Source: a virus. From it: a stretch of 64,000 nucleotides of DNA. The position numbers and the translations under genes were made by a program. The notes under the pieces were generated by a model that was not told where the DNA came from, searched no databases, and was given only the letters and a program-made list of their open reading frames with translations. The stretch spans positions 34,342 to 98,341 of the IMG/VR virus record IMGVR_UViG_3300028840_001302, one strand, 5' to 3'. This document shows, piece by piece, positions 42,006-49,080 of the stretch (positions within the stretch are counted from its first letter, which is position 1; every line of letters begins with the position of its first letter).

Positions 42006-42612
42006 CGGGTTTCTCCTTCGATAACTTGAGAGCGTTGGCAAGCTCCTCTCTGTAATCCGTTCTGATATGTTTGTAATTATTTCCGAGTACCCAACGTGGA
42101 TGCGGCATGGGAAAGATTCGCATGGTCCCGCGAATCTTCATCTTACCGCGCAGTTTCATAATCCCGATTTTCGTGTTGAGTAAAGTTTGAGATGCAACAC
42201 GTCCGAGCGTTACGATGATGTTGGGTTTAATAATTTCGAGTTGCTTTTGCAACCACGGGAGGCACGTCTTTATTTCTTTTGGATTCGGGTCGCGGTTCTT
42301 CGGGGGTCGGCATTTTACTATGTTCAAAAAGAAAACTTTGTCCGGGGATATTCCGACTTGCTCCATATCCTTCCGAAGCATTTGCCCGGACCGACCAACG
42401 AAACCCTTTCCCTTAAAGTCTTCCATCTCGCCGGGAGCTTCCCCGACTACTACCATCTTCGCGCAAACATCTCCCTGCCCGAACACAACTTGATTACGGG
42501 TCCGGTGGAGTTTGCAAGCGGTACAACTCGTAACATCCGGAAAGAGTTTATGAATTTTTCTTAGCCGGATTTTCCGCTTTTTGCTCTTCTTCTTTTTCTT
42601 TTTCTTTGGCAT
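41950..42612 (-). CDS. Family 4 uracil-DNA glycosylase with poly-lysine N-terminus
   Basis: 220 residues from ATG 42612; the longer frame overlaps the Nudix gene further. Residues 3-18 are mostly lysine. Motif A 'GEAPGE' (58-63), 'GFVGRSGQ', 'KCRPPKNRDP', 'ITVTLGRVA'-type core and motif B 'PHPRWVL' are present. Cys30/Cys33/Cys101/Cys117 have exactly the spacing (3, 68, 16) of the [4Fe-4S] ligands of the Thermus family 4 enzyme. An active, iron-sulphur UDG is therefore expected. It could repair deaminated phage DNA or work with the UDG-like domain of the polymerase. Confidence 0.9.
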   Translation of the reverse strand: MPKKKKKKKSKKRKIRLRKIHKLFPDVTSCTACKLHRTRNQVVFGQGDVCAKMVVVGEAPGEMEDFKGKGFVGRSGQMLRKDMEQVGISPDKVFFLNIVKCRPPKNRDPNPKEIKTCLPWLQKQLEIIKPNIIVTLGRVASQTLLNTKIGIMKLRGKMKIRGTMRIFPMPHPRWVLGNNYKHIRTDYREELANALKLSKEKPDGEKISWWTYLKRQYEEN

Positions 42613-43042
42613 TGACAGGAACCATAACCCTTCTGAAATCAACAGGCCACTCATGGTGTTCGAGCATGAGCGGAATCATCCAACGAATATCATTTACAAC
42701 CGGGACATTAATCTCGTCCACGGGAAATGACTTGACTTCCTCATCGGTCATGGTTTGGATTTGTTTGAAGTTTTCGATATTAGTTCTGAAGACCCATACC
42801 TGATACGGTTTCCCGTCCTTACCTTTACCGTGCAGACTAAAAACGTGGGTCCATTGATGGATTATAACTCCGACTTCGGCACGGACTTTCCGGCGCATTG
42901 CTTCAACCGGGATTTCCCCATACGCATGTTCGCCGCCGATTCCGTTGTAACTCCCTTTCATCCAATCGGGTCTAGCCTTCTTAATAAGGACTACATTTTG
43001 ATTGTCCTCATCGAAGATGAAACCCAAGCAATAGTGTTTCAT
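42548..43042 (-). CDS. Nudix-fold protein with degenerate Nudix box
   Basis: 164 residues. The N-terminal half follows the Nudix fold ('LGFIFDEDNQNVVLIKKARPDWMKGSYNGIGGE') and the box region reads G-EHAYG-E-IPVEAMR-R-K-V-R-A-E-V-G-V. Compared with GX5EX7REUXEEXGU the first Glu after Arg is Lys and one of the paired Glu is Ala, so metal binding may be weakened or the protein may be a Nudix-like binder. C-terminal 25 residues are Lys/Glu-rich. Phage Nudix proteins often clean nucleotide pools or RNA ends. Confidence 0.7.
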   Translation of the reverse strand: MKHYCLGFIFDEDNQNVVLIKKARPDWMKGSYNGIGGEHAYGEIPVEAMRRKVRAEVGVIIHQWTHVFSLHGKGKDGKPYQVWVFRTNIENFKQIQTMTDEEVKSFPVDEINVPVVNDIRWMIPLMLEHHEWPVDFRRVMVPVNAKEKEKEEEQKAENPAKKNS

Positions 43043-43044
43043 GG

Positions 43045-43251
43045 TTAACTCCTTTTAGGAATAATACCGCAAGCGATATCCGGGGAAGTCCCGGTGAGTT
43101 CTTCGGTGTCCATGTCGTAACATAAATCGCAGTTCGTACAAACTATATTTCCCTGCTCATCATCCATACATATCTTCCCGGCTTTACAACACGGGCAAGT
43201 GGATTCGACCAGAGCAAGTAGTACGATTTTTTTAATCTTCACCTTTGCCAT
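43045..43251 (-). CDS. Small zinc-ribbon protein
   Basis: 68 residues from ATG 43251, overlapping the upstream gene by 20 bp; the longer frame (to 43410) lies inside that gene and is rejected. Cysteines at 19, 21, 22, 28, 38, 41 and 44 ('STCPCCKAGKICMDD', 'VCTNCDLCYD') resemble a TFIIB-like or Zn-ribbon fold. The ribosome site is weak. Function unknown. Confidence 0.55.
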   Translation of the reverse strand: MAKVKIKKIVLLALVESTCPCCKAGKICMDDEQGNIVCTNCDLCYDMDTEELTGTSPDIACGIIPKRS

Positions 43252-43882
43252 AATCTTTATGCTCCCGTAAAAACTGTAAGGCATCATCGTCATTATAAAG
43301 GTCCGGGAAACGATGCTCCCAAAACTTTTTGAATACCGCAATGGCTCCGACACTGATAGCTTTTTTGAAACGCTGGTGAACGATGGCGCAAAGTCTCGCG
43401 GCCTCCGCATCGTTACAAGCTACCCCTACATGCCAACCGCAACAACCTCCTCCGGAATCCGAGATAACAAAGTTATTCCGTTCCAGAGTCGTGATTACCA
43501 TTTGTAGGACACCACCTTCAGTTTTTAATTGTTCGGTAATCGCACCGTGAATCTTTTCATCGTTTGGTGAGTAACCGGAGATGGAGACTTGGGTTTTATC
43601 GGCGGGAACATCTTCAGGGATAGGAAACTTCGCGGCAAGGTTTTCTACGTTGCACGAATCCTTCCCGACAATATCAACCATCCAGCTAATCATTATCGGG
43701 GAGAGTTCAGGCATCGAAGCGTAAAAAGCCATGTGTGTTTTTAAATCGTGTTCCTGTTCCTGCATCTTTGCAAACTCTCCCGGAGGTATCTGGTCCTCCG
43801 GGAGTTGCATGAATGCCTGTTTATACTTCGAGATGTTCAACATCTTTTGAGCAATCTCGATTTTAGCTTGGATGATATCCAT
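43232..43882 (-). CDS. Hypothetical protein
   Basis: 216 residues, ATG overlapping the upstream stop. Helical N-terminal third, then a mixed alpha/beta segment 'GVLQMVITTLERNNFVISDSGGGCCGWHVGVACNDAEAARLCAIVHQRFKKAI' which includes a conspicuous GGGCCGWHVGVAC cysteine/histidine cluster. No family recognised. Coupled with the gene at 44433, and downstream of the RNA genes. Confidence 0.5.
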   Translation of the reverse strand: MDIIQAKIEIAQKMLNISKYKQAFMQLPEDQIPPGEFAKMQEQEHDLKTHMAFYASMPELSPIMISWMVDIVGKDSCNVENLAAKFPIPEDVPADKTQVSISGYSPNDEKIHGAITEQLKTEGGVLQMVITTLERNNFVISDSGGGCCGWHVGVACNDAEAARLCAIVHQRFKKAISVGAIAVFKKFWEHRFPDLYNDDDALQFLREHKDYGKGED

Positions 43883-44433
43883 TACTCATCCTGCTTTTCC
43901 GCTTCCGACTTTTCTTTTTCGGACGGAGCTTGTTGCGGGTCGGTCTCTGCCGCTCCCGGCATCTTCACAATCTTCGGGTCTCCCGAAGCGGCACGTTCAT
44001 CGTATTCTTCTTTCGCCGCGATTCTCATATCATCGAGTGCGGCTTGTTGCTCTTCCAGTTTTTCTTTTACTTCCGGAGGAAGAGTGAAAGCGTGTTGTGC
44101 GGAAGTCGCCGCTCTCTGATGAACGGTCATAAAGAATTGACAGATTTTTTGCAGGAGGCAACGAGCGAACACCGTTGATTTATTAATGTCTTCCGGGTCC
44201 GGTATCTCACTCTCTTCCATCCCGACTTTTTCGTAACAGTATTTAACGAAGTCTTCGGGTTCCCTGTCAGCCGCTTCCTTTTGCAGCGGGAGCGCGGTAG
44301 TCAAAGCGGTGAATGCGAGATTGGCAAGGTCAGCTTCAATCTCTTCTTCGCGTCCTACCTTGTTCCAGATATCTTGAGCCTTCATAACCTGACTCATAAG
44401 TTGCCCTACGGGTTCTGCGAATATTGGAGGCAT
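43882..44433 (-). CDS. Hypothetical acidic helical protein
   Basis: 183 residues from ATG 44433 (AAAGGAG 8 nt upstream; the in-frame TTG at 44439 is too near). Almost entirely helical, acidic, with an Ala/Glu/Lys-rich C-terminus without fixed structure. No motif. First protein gene after the tmRNA/tRNA cluster. Function unknown. Confidence 0.55.
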   Translation of the reverse strand: MPPIFAEPVGQLMSQVMKAQDIWNKVGREEEIEADLANLAFTALTTALPLQKEAADREPEDFVKYCYEKVGMEESEIPDPEDINKSTVFARCLLQKICQFFMTVHQRAATSAQHAFTLPPEVKEKLEEQQAALDDMRIAAKEEYDERAASGDPKIVKMPGAAETDPQQAPSEKEKSEAEKQDE

Positions 44434-44518
44434 GTCCAAAACTCCTTTCGTTGAAAAGAAAATAGGTGTTATGTTTTTTTAGAGGGAAGCTGAAGTGCTT
44501 ACCTCCATGTCCGTCTTG

Positions 44519-44589
44519 CTACCCTGCTAGGACTCGAACCTAGAATGGAAGGTCCAAAACCTTCTGTGTTACCATTACACCACAGGGTA
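44519..44589 (-). tRNA. tRNA-Gln (anticodon TTG)
   Basis: Cloverleaf on the - strand: acceptor TACCCTG/CAGGGTA, anticodon stem GAAGG/CCTTC around loop TTTTGGA (anticodon TTG at positions 34-36), T-arm CTAGG-TTCGAGT-CCTAG, discriminator G73 as expected for glutamine. CCA is not encoded. It follows the tmRNA by 4 bp, so the two are probably processed from one precursor. Short D-arm but standard. Confidence 0.9.
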
Positions 44590-44593
44590 ATTG

Positions 44594-44947
44594 TGGAGGT
44601 GCGGGGAATCGAACCCCGGTCCTAGCTTAACTTCCGTCCCAACGGTCTTACAGCTTTATCCCGTGATTGCCTGTGGCTTAAGCTCATCGGGCAAGCTCCG
44701 TCCCGTCTTTCCGGAATGCCAACACATTTTAAACGGGTGTGCGCCGTTCCCGTGATTTCCGGGAGCCATCCGATATTTGCCCGGAGGTCCATCTATCGGA
44801 GTCAATAGGTCCGGGTGCGGCTACGCCGCAAGTTTTACAGGCTGTTTGGCATGTAAAGGGTTATAGTCGGATTTTTAAACGGAGCCATCCGACCAACTCC
44901 GTGCTGAGTTGAAAGTTCCGTTACCTAGTCGAAACCAGTTCACCCCC
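44594..44947 (-). ncRNA. ssrA: Transfer-messenger RNA (tmRNA)
   Basis: One-piece tmRNA, about 354 nt on the - strand. The 5' end GGGGGTGAACTGGTTTCGAC and the 3' end with T-arm (CCGGGGTTCGATTCCCCGCACCTCC) form the tRNA-like domain: acceptor GGGGGTG/CACCTCC with a G3-U70 wobble, the alanyl-tRNA synthetase determinant, and discriminator A; CCA is not encoded. The tag reading frame (44821-44850) reads AKQPVKLAA then TAG, with the stop in the loop of a GCGGC/GCCGC hairpin as is usual for helix 5. GC-rich pseudoknot arms follow. Role: rescue of stalled ribosomes and tagging of proteins with a C-terminal degradation signal. Confidence 0.95.
44821..44850 (-). other. tmRNA tag-peptide reading frame
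   Basis: Resume codon GCC (44850-44848), codons for AKQPVKLAA, stop TAG (44823-44821). With the alanine added from the tRNA-like end the full tag is A-AKQPVKLAA. The ending LAA is the form recognised by ClpXP-type proteases. The resume point is inferred from the LAA-stop and the preceding ACAT context. Confidence 0.85.
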
Positions 44948-44969
44948 AAATTTTGAAAGAGCTTAGTAG

Positions 44970-45043
44970 TAGCAGGGGAGGGATTTGAACCCCCGATGTC
45001 TTGCTTATGAGGCAAGTGAGTTACCAGACTACTCTACCCTGCG
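44970..45043 (-). tRNA. tRNA with anticodon CAT (Met, or Ile if lysidine-modified)
   Basis: - strand cloverleaf: acceptor CGCAGGG against CCCTGCT, anticodon stem CTTGC/GCAAG around loop CTCATAA (CAT), T-arm GGGGG-TTCAAAT-CCCTC with one G-U, discriminator A. The first pair C1-U72 is a mismatch. The anticodon stem lacks the three G-C pairs of initiator tRNA, so an elongator-type tRNA-Met or a tRNA-Ile2 is likely. CCA is not encoded. Confidence 0.85.
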
Positions 45044-45049
45044 TGATTA

Positions 45050-45088
45050 TAAAAAAGAAGCCGGGGAGATGGGTCACAACTCCCCGAC
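45050..45088 (-). terminator. Terminator of the SSB gene
   Basis: On the - strand CGGGGAG (45086-45080), 11-nt loop, CTCCCCG (45068-45062), then CTTCTTTTTT. It separates the SSB gene from the tRNA-CAT gene that starts 7 bp later. Confidence 0.75.
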
Positions 45089-45097
45089 TACTCGTGA

Positions 45098-45180
45098 CCC
45101 TTAATCTGAGAGGGGGGTTAGATTAAGGGCAGACTTCGCATTACCTTACTTGAGGAACCCCCGGTCAGTCAAGCAAGGGG
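45098..45180 (-). other. Two stable hairpins in the 3' region of the SSB gene
   Basis: CCCTTAATCT/AGATTAAGGG (45098-45107 with 45120-45129) is a perfect 10-bp stem. Further upstream CCTTGCTTGA (45179-45170 on the - strand) can pair with TCAAGTAAGG with one G-U. Together with the terminator they make a three-hairpin 3' end. They may protect the SSB messenger or guide processing of the tRNA/tmRNA precursor. Confidence 0.5.
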
Positions 45181-45237
45181 AAATTTTTTGTTGTGCATGT
45201 ATTTTACAAAGAGCAAAGCAAGAGTCAAGAGGGAAAA

Positions 45238-46656
45238 TTATTTTTTCTTCTTTTTCCCTTTACCCTTACCTTTCGCTTTTCCCTTAGTCTTCGTGTCTTT
45301 CTTACCTTTACCTTTGGCTTTGCCTTTGGTCTCGGTCTTCTTTTTGCTCTTCGTTTCTTTTTTCGATTTGGACTTGGACTTGCCTTTCGCCTTCCCCTTT
45401 TTACCTTTACCTTTCTTCGGGGACTTGTCTAGGAATTCGTCTTCCTCATCATCATCGTCCTCTTCGTCTTCTTCGTCTTCATCGTCTTCGTCTTCTTCAT
45501 CATCGTCCTCATCGTCCTCATCGTCTTCGTCCTCATCGTCTTCATCATCATCGTCCTCCGAGTCTTCATCATCGTCCTCTTCATCATCATCGTCTTCGGA
45601 GTCCTCATCGTCTTCATCATCGTCTTCGTCTTCATCGTCCTCTTCGTCTTCATCGTCCTCCGAATCCTCATCATCATCGTCTTCATCATCATCGTCTTCG
45701 TCTTCGGAGTCCTCATCATCATCGTCTTCATCATCGTCTTCCGAATCCTCATCATCGTCTTCGTCTTCGGAATCATCATCGTCCTCATCATCGTCTTCAT
45801 CGTCTTCGAGTTCTTCGTCTTCGAGTTCCTCTTCCGGTTCTTCGCCTTCTTCTTCAGCGTCCCACTCTTCACCTTCGAGAGCGAGTTGCGATTGTTCGTA
45901 AGACGGGATGGCAAAGATTTCCGAGAAATCGAAAAGCTGGTCGATGATAGTCTTGGCCTTCTTTATGGCAGAAGGTTTCGCGTCCGGGACAACGGTGTAC
46001 TTCGTGTTGATTTTCATTTTCGGCACATTCTTATTAATAGTAAGAGTGCGGCCTTTCTTCATATCTGTGATGTCGCCGTAGCCTTTCTTCGGGTCGATGA
46101 AAGACATCACACCGTCCCACACTTGGAAACCCGTGGACATAACCTGTACGCCTGACTCCGGGTTATCCATGTCGAGTACGTTAAAGTAAATCTTCGCTTT
46201 CTTACGATGGTCCTTGACCTCTTCCTTGAGAGCTTTGATTTTCCCGGCGTTCTTCTTCGGGTTCTTCGCGGTGAGCTTCTTAATTTTTTCCCGCTTCTCT
46301 TCGACCATCTCGCAGATTGCACAGGCAACTTTATGGTCGGTAGCATCGGCGGGACACATGATACTTCTCTGTCCGTCCGGACCTACATTATAATGATAGG
46401 CCGTGGACATGAAAAAGTCTTCGCTACCAGCGGGGGGAGGAAGAATGCGGATACGGTTATCACCGGGAGAAAGTTGCATGAACGGGAGGTCTCCCCCGCC
46501 GAACTTCGACTTCGCTTCCTGATGCTTCTTACGAGCGCGGTCCATGTTGGCCTTACCCGCGCCTTTGGGTTTCCCTTTTCCTTTCTTCTTCTTTGAAGAC
46601 TTCTCTTCCTTTTTCTTACCCTTCTTTTTCGTGTCTTTCTTTTTCGCTTTCGCCAT
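45238..46656 (-). CDS. gp32-like single-stranded DNA-binding protein with polyampholytic tail
   Basis: 472 residues, ATG with AAAGGAGGAATGTTCC upstream. The first 35 residues are Lys-rich. 'FMQLSPGDNRIRILPPPAG' begins the core; H88/C101/C112/C115 reproduce the H-C-C-C zinc site of T4 gp32 (spacing 12, 10, 2 against 12, 9, 2). The core ends near 265. Then about 150 residues are almost exclusively Asp/Glu with Ser, and the last 50 are Lys/Gly-rich. An acidic C-terminus is normal for SSB proteins (partner binding), but this length and the appended basic end are extreme. Coding DNA is a GAT/GAC/GAA triplet repeat. Confidence 0.8.
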   Translation of the reverse strand: MAKAKKKDTKKKGKKKEEKSSKKKKGKGKPKGAGKANMDRARKKHQEAKSKFGGGDLPFMQLSPGDNRIRILPPPAGSEDFFMSTAYHYNVGPDGQRSIMCPADATDHKVACAICEMVEEKREKIKKLTAKNPKKNAGKIKALKEEVKDHRKKAKIYFNVLDMDNPESGVQVMSTGFQVWDGVMSFIDPKKGYGDITDMKKGRTLTINKNVPKMKINTKYTVVPDAKPSAIKKAKTIIDQLFDFSEIFAIPSYEQSQLALEGEEWDAEEEGEEPEEELEDEELEDDEDDDEDDDDSEDEDDDEDSEDDDEDDDDEDSEDEDDDDEDDDDEDSEDDEDEEDDEDEDDDEDDEDSEDDDDEEDDDEDSEDDDDEDDEDEDDEDDEDDDEEDEDDEDEEDEEDDDDEEDEFLDKSPKKGKGKKGKAKGKSKSKSKKETKSKKKTETKGKAKGKGKKDTKTKGKAKGKGKGKKKKK

Positions 46657-46711
46657 TGGAACATTCCTCCTTTTTGTCCGTTAACGGTAAAGCAAACCGA
46701 TAATAAGTGTC

Positions 46712-46739
46712 TGTATAGTTATAACCCGTGTCGGTTCAA
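46712..46739 (-). promoter_or_regulatory. Promoter of the SSB gene
   Basis: On the - strand TTGAAC (46739-46734), 16-nt spacer, TATACA (46717-46712). Weaker match than the other promoters but correctly placed 56 bp before the SSB start, after a 100-bp gap. Confidence 0.5.
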
Positions 46740-46781
46740 AATCTCATAAAAAAATAAATTTTTTTGCTAGGTCTTATAACT

Positions 46782-48254
46782 TTATGAAATGGTCTTGATT
46801 TTAGGAGGGAACGATACTTTATTCTTTTTCTTAAAATTATACTCCCGGATTTCAAACCCCATCTTTTTATAAAACTTCAATCTATTCCGTGAGTGTTTTG
46901 CAGTAGTGGCACTTCCCCCATCGTAGCCATCTATAATGAGTGCGTGAGTTTTCGGTCCGATAGCACGGAGTACACGTCCAAGTCTTTGCTCAAGCCTCTC
47001 CTCTTTCTGTTCACCCACCGCGAGTAACAGAGTAGTTACATAAGGGATGTCAACACCCTCATCGAAAATCGGAGTGCTGATAAGGAAAGGAATCTCACCG
47101 TCATTTAATTTATCTGCCATCTCATCTATATAAGAACTCTTCATCTTGCCGTGGATGAAATGAGCTTCGGTCCCTTCCTCATTAAAGTATTCTTCGAGAT
47201 GTTCCCCGTGGTCGAGATATCTTACGAGACCGAGAATTAAGTGGTCGCGTCTCACGAGTTTTTTTATGAACCAATTAAAAACGGTGTTACGGTTTTCGTT
47301 ATAGACAATCGAATGGTCGTAGTCTTCTCGGTAGCTCCCGGTCTTAACTTTCTTAGTCGGATATTTAATCCACGCGATTCTCGCTTCAGCGCAGTACCCC
47401 ATTTTAATTAACCAACTCAGAGAGTACGAAGCGAGTACCGGACCGAAGAGACCTTCACAAAGAAGTGTTTCATTTTTAAGATTGATGGTCCCGGAGAAAC
47501 CTATACGCGAGTGCGTCCGGACTTCCCGGAGAAAAGCCTTGTGATTATTTGCAATCGCGTGATGGCATTCGTCAACCATGAGTAGGTCAACTGTCCGGGC
47601 AATCTTCCGCGCTTCCTTTTTCCAAATAAGCTTCCCGCCTTTTTTCTGTCTGATAGGAAACAGGGAGCGGTAAGTTGCAACGATGATGCGGGTATCATCC
47701 TCCCACTTCCCGTCACCGATTTGTCCCGCCCTCTCTCCGGAGTGTTCATAAATTACTCGTATGGTTTTGTGGAGAAGTTTAATTGTGGGGACGAGAATTA
47801 AAATTTTTGCTTTCGGATAGGTCATACAGAGTCCGGACATAACGTGGGTCTTACCACCTCCGACCCCGACATGAACCAGACCGTAACCTACCCGGATAAA
47901 ATTTTCTAACACTTCCTGTTGGAACGGTCTCTCTTCAACGAGCTTCCGCGCTTTCCGCAAACCTTTCTTATTATATTTAATCTTTTTTCTATCGTCTATG
48001 ATTTTCAGTTTGCGAAACTTCTTAGGGAACCGAGCTACAACTTTAACTACGCGCCGGAGAAAACCAGCTTCGGTGAGATAACTTTTCTTTGCAGCACGGA
48101 TGAATCCTGTTCGCCCGTCCCAATCGCCGCTCTGGTAACGGGGTTCCATGAAAAAATTCTTTTTAAAATACGAGAGTTCTTCACGGAGTTTCTCCTGCAA
48201 GGAATCCGTGACTCCTTTGAGACGCAAACGATTTTTTTCTACAATAATTTTCAT
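46782..48254 (-). CDS. SF2 DNA/RNA helicase, UvsW-like
   Basis: 490 residues. Q-motif 'RPFQQEVLENFI' (110), Walker A 'VGVGGGKTH' (129-137), Ia 'LVPTIKLL', DECHH box (228-232), SAT-like 'GFSGTIN', motif V 'FDEGVDIPYVTTLLLA' and motif VI 'QRLGRVLRA'. The N-terminal 100 residues ('YQSGDWDGRTGFIR') resemble the double-stranded-DNA-binding domain of T4 UvsW. Expected role: branch migration and recombination intermediates. All helicase motifs look intact. Divergent from the next gene across a 45-bp promoter region. Confidence 0.88.
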   Translation of the reverse strand: MKIIVEKNRLRLKGVTDSLQEKLREELSYFKKNFFMEPRYQSGDWDGRTGFIRAAKKSYLTEAGFLRRVVKVVARFPKKFRKLKIIDDRKKIKYNKKGLRKARKLVEERPFQQEVLENFIRVGYGLVHVGVGGGKTHVMSGLCMTYPKAKILILVPTIKLLHKTIRVIYEHSGERAGQIGDGKWEDDTRIIVATYRSLFPIRQKKGGKLIWKKEARKIARTVDLLMVDECHHAIANNHKAFLREVRTHSRIGFSGTINLKNETLLCEGLFGPVLASYSLSWLIKMGYCAEARIAWIKYPTKKVKTGSYREDYDHSIVYNENRNTVFNWFIKKLVRRDHLILGLVRYLDHGEHLEEYFNEEGTEAHFIHGKMKSSYIDEMADKLNDGEIPFLISTPIFDEGVDIPYVTTLLLAVGEQKEERLEQRLGRVLRAIGPKTHALIIDGYDGGSATTAKHSRNRLKFYKKMGFEIREYNFKKKNKVSFPPKIKTIS

Positions 48255-48267
48255 AGCGTTAAATCTC

Positions 48268-48285
48268 GGTTATAATAGTATAACC
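48268..48285. promoter_or_regulatory. Palindrome overlapping the divergent promoter
   Basis: GGTTATA-4 nt-TATAACC, a perfect 7-bp inverted repeat. It contains TATAAT at 48271-48276 for rightward transcription (weak -35 TTTTCA at 48248) and a TATAC box on the other strand for the helicase gene. A dimeric regulator bound here would control both directions. Confidence 0.5.
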
Positions 48286-48299
48286 GGAGGAAGCATAAC

Positions 48300-48818
48300 A
48301 TGAACAAAACTTTTTACAGTTTTCTACTCGTTTGGGTTCGAGCAAAGAAACATTATCATAAACGATACATCGGATTTCCGCGAGAGGGGACCGCAACATA
48401 TTCGACACTGAGGCAAGCTTGGCAGATATGTATTAAATATGATATACCTTTCCAAACTTATCTCGATGCTCAACTGCAACACTTCAAAAGAAGTTTCCCT
48501 CATGCCGCTCAACTCGTAACCGATGCCGCCTTGACACGGGCGTTGGAACTGCACGACAATCAGAAAGCGGAGAAGGAAATTAAAGACCCATATAAAAAAG
48601 CGAAGGCAACTCACCGCAGGAGGATGGAGAAGTACAAACACCGTTGGCAAACATTCTCTACCGCCGCATGGAACGAAGATGATTGGTGCATAGGACCGGA
48701 CAACGATAATAAAGACATCGTGCTTTACCGTCTCGATAAATATTGGTATCACAAAATGAAGAAACGCAAACTCCGCTTAAAGCTCAAGAGGAGGTTGAAA
48801 GAACTGTCTAAAACCTAG
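48300..48818 (+). CDS. Basic hypothetical protein
   Basis: 172 residues, ATG with CCGGAGGAAGC upstream. Strongly basic, helical, many aromatic residues ('YSFLLVWVRAKKHYHKRYIGF', 'LYRLDKYWYHKMKKRKLRLKLKRRLKE'). Could bind nucleic acid. No motif recognised. First gene of the rightward early region, behind the divergent promoter. Confidence 0.55.
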   Translation: MNKTFYSFLLVWVRAKKHYHKRYIGFPREGTATYSTLRQAWQICIKYDIPFQTYLDAQLQHFKRSFPHAAQLVTDAALTRALELHDNQKAEKEIKDPYKKAKATHRRRMEKYKHRWQTFSTAAWNEDDWCIGPDNDNKDIVLYRLDKYWYHKMKKRKLRLKLKRRLKELSKT

Positions 48819-48871
48819 AAAATCTTTTGTACGAAATAAAATAAAATTTTTACTTTTAATAGATTTTTTTC

Positions 48872-48900
48872 TTGGCAAGATGTAGGTTCCGGGTTAAGAT
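48872..48900 (+). promoter_or_regulatory. Promoter upstream of primase-helicase
   Basis: TTGGCA (48872-48877), 17-nt spacer, TAAGAT (48895-48900). A hairpin AGCGATAG/CTATCGCT (49010-49030) lies between this promoter and the coding region and may influence translation. Confidence 0.5.
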
Positions 48901-49080
48901 GTATCTCACCGTTACGAAAATATCACTACCCGCTCATCAGCGAAAGCAAATAAGAAACAAACGAGTCGGGCAGGGGGGTCTCGAAAACGTAACGTCTTTG
49001 TCATAAAGTAGCGATAGGAATTCTATCGCTTCAGGGTGAGTGAGACTCTCTCTGCATGGCTCCGGGAAATCGGGGCAAAC

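Noticed and set aside
44970-45043. Initiator tRNA
   Set aside because: C1-U72 is unpaired, but the three G-C pairs of the anticodon stem are missing.
45188-45901. Rightward ORF rich in poly-serine opposite the SSB gene
   Set aside because: Antisense of the GAT/GAC/GAA triplet repeat; the serine run is a frame artefact.
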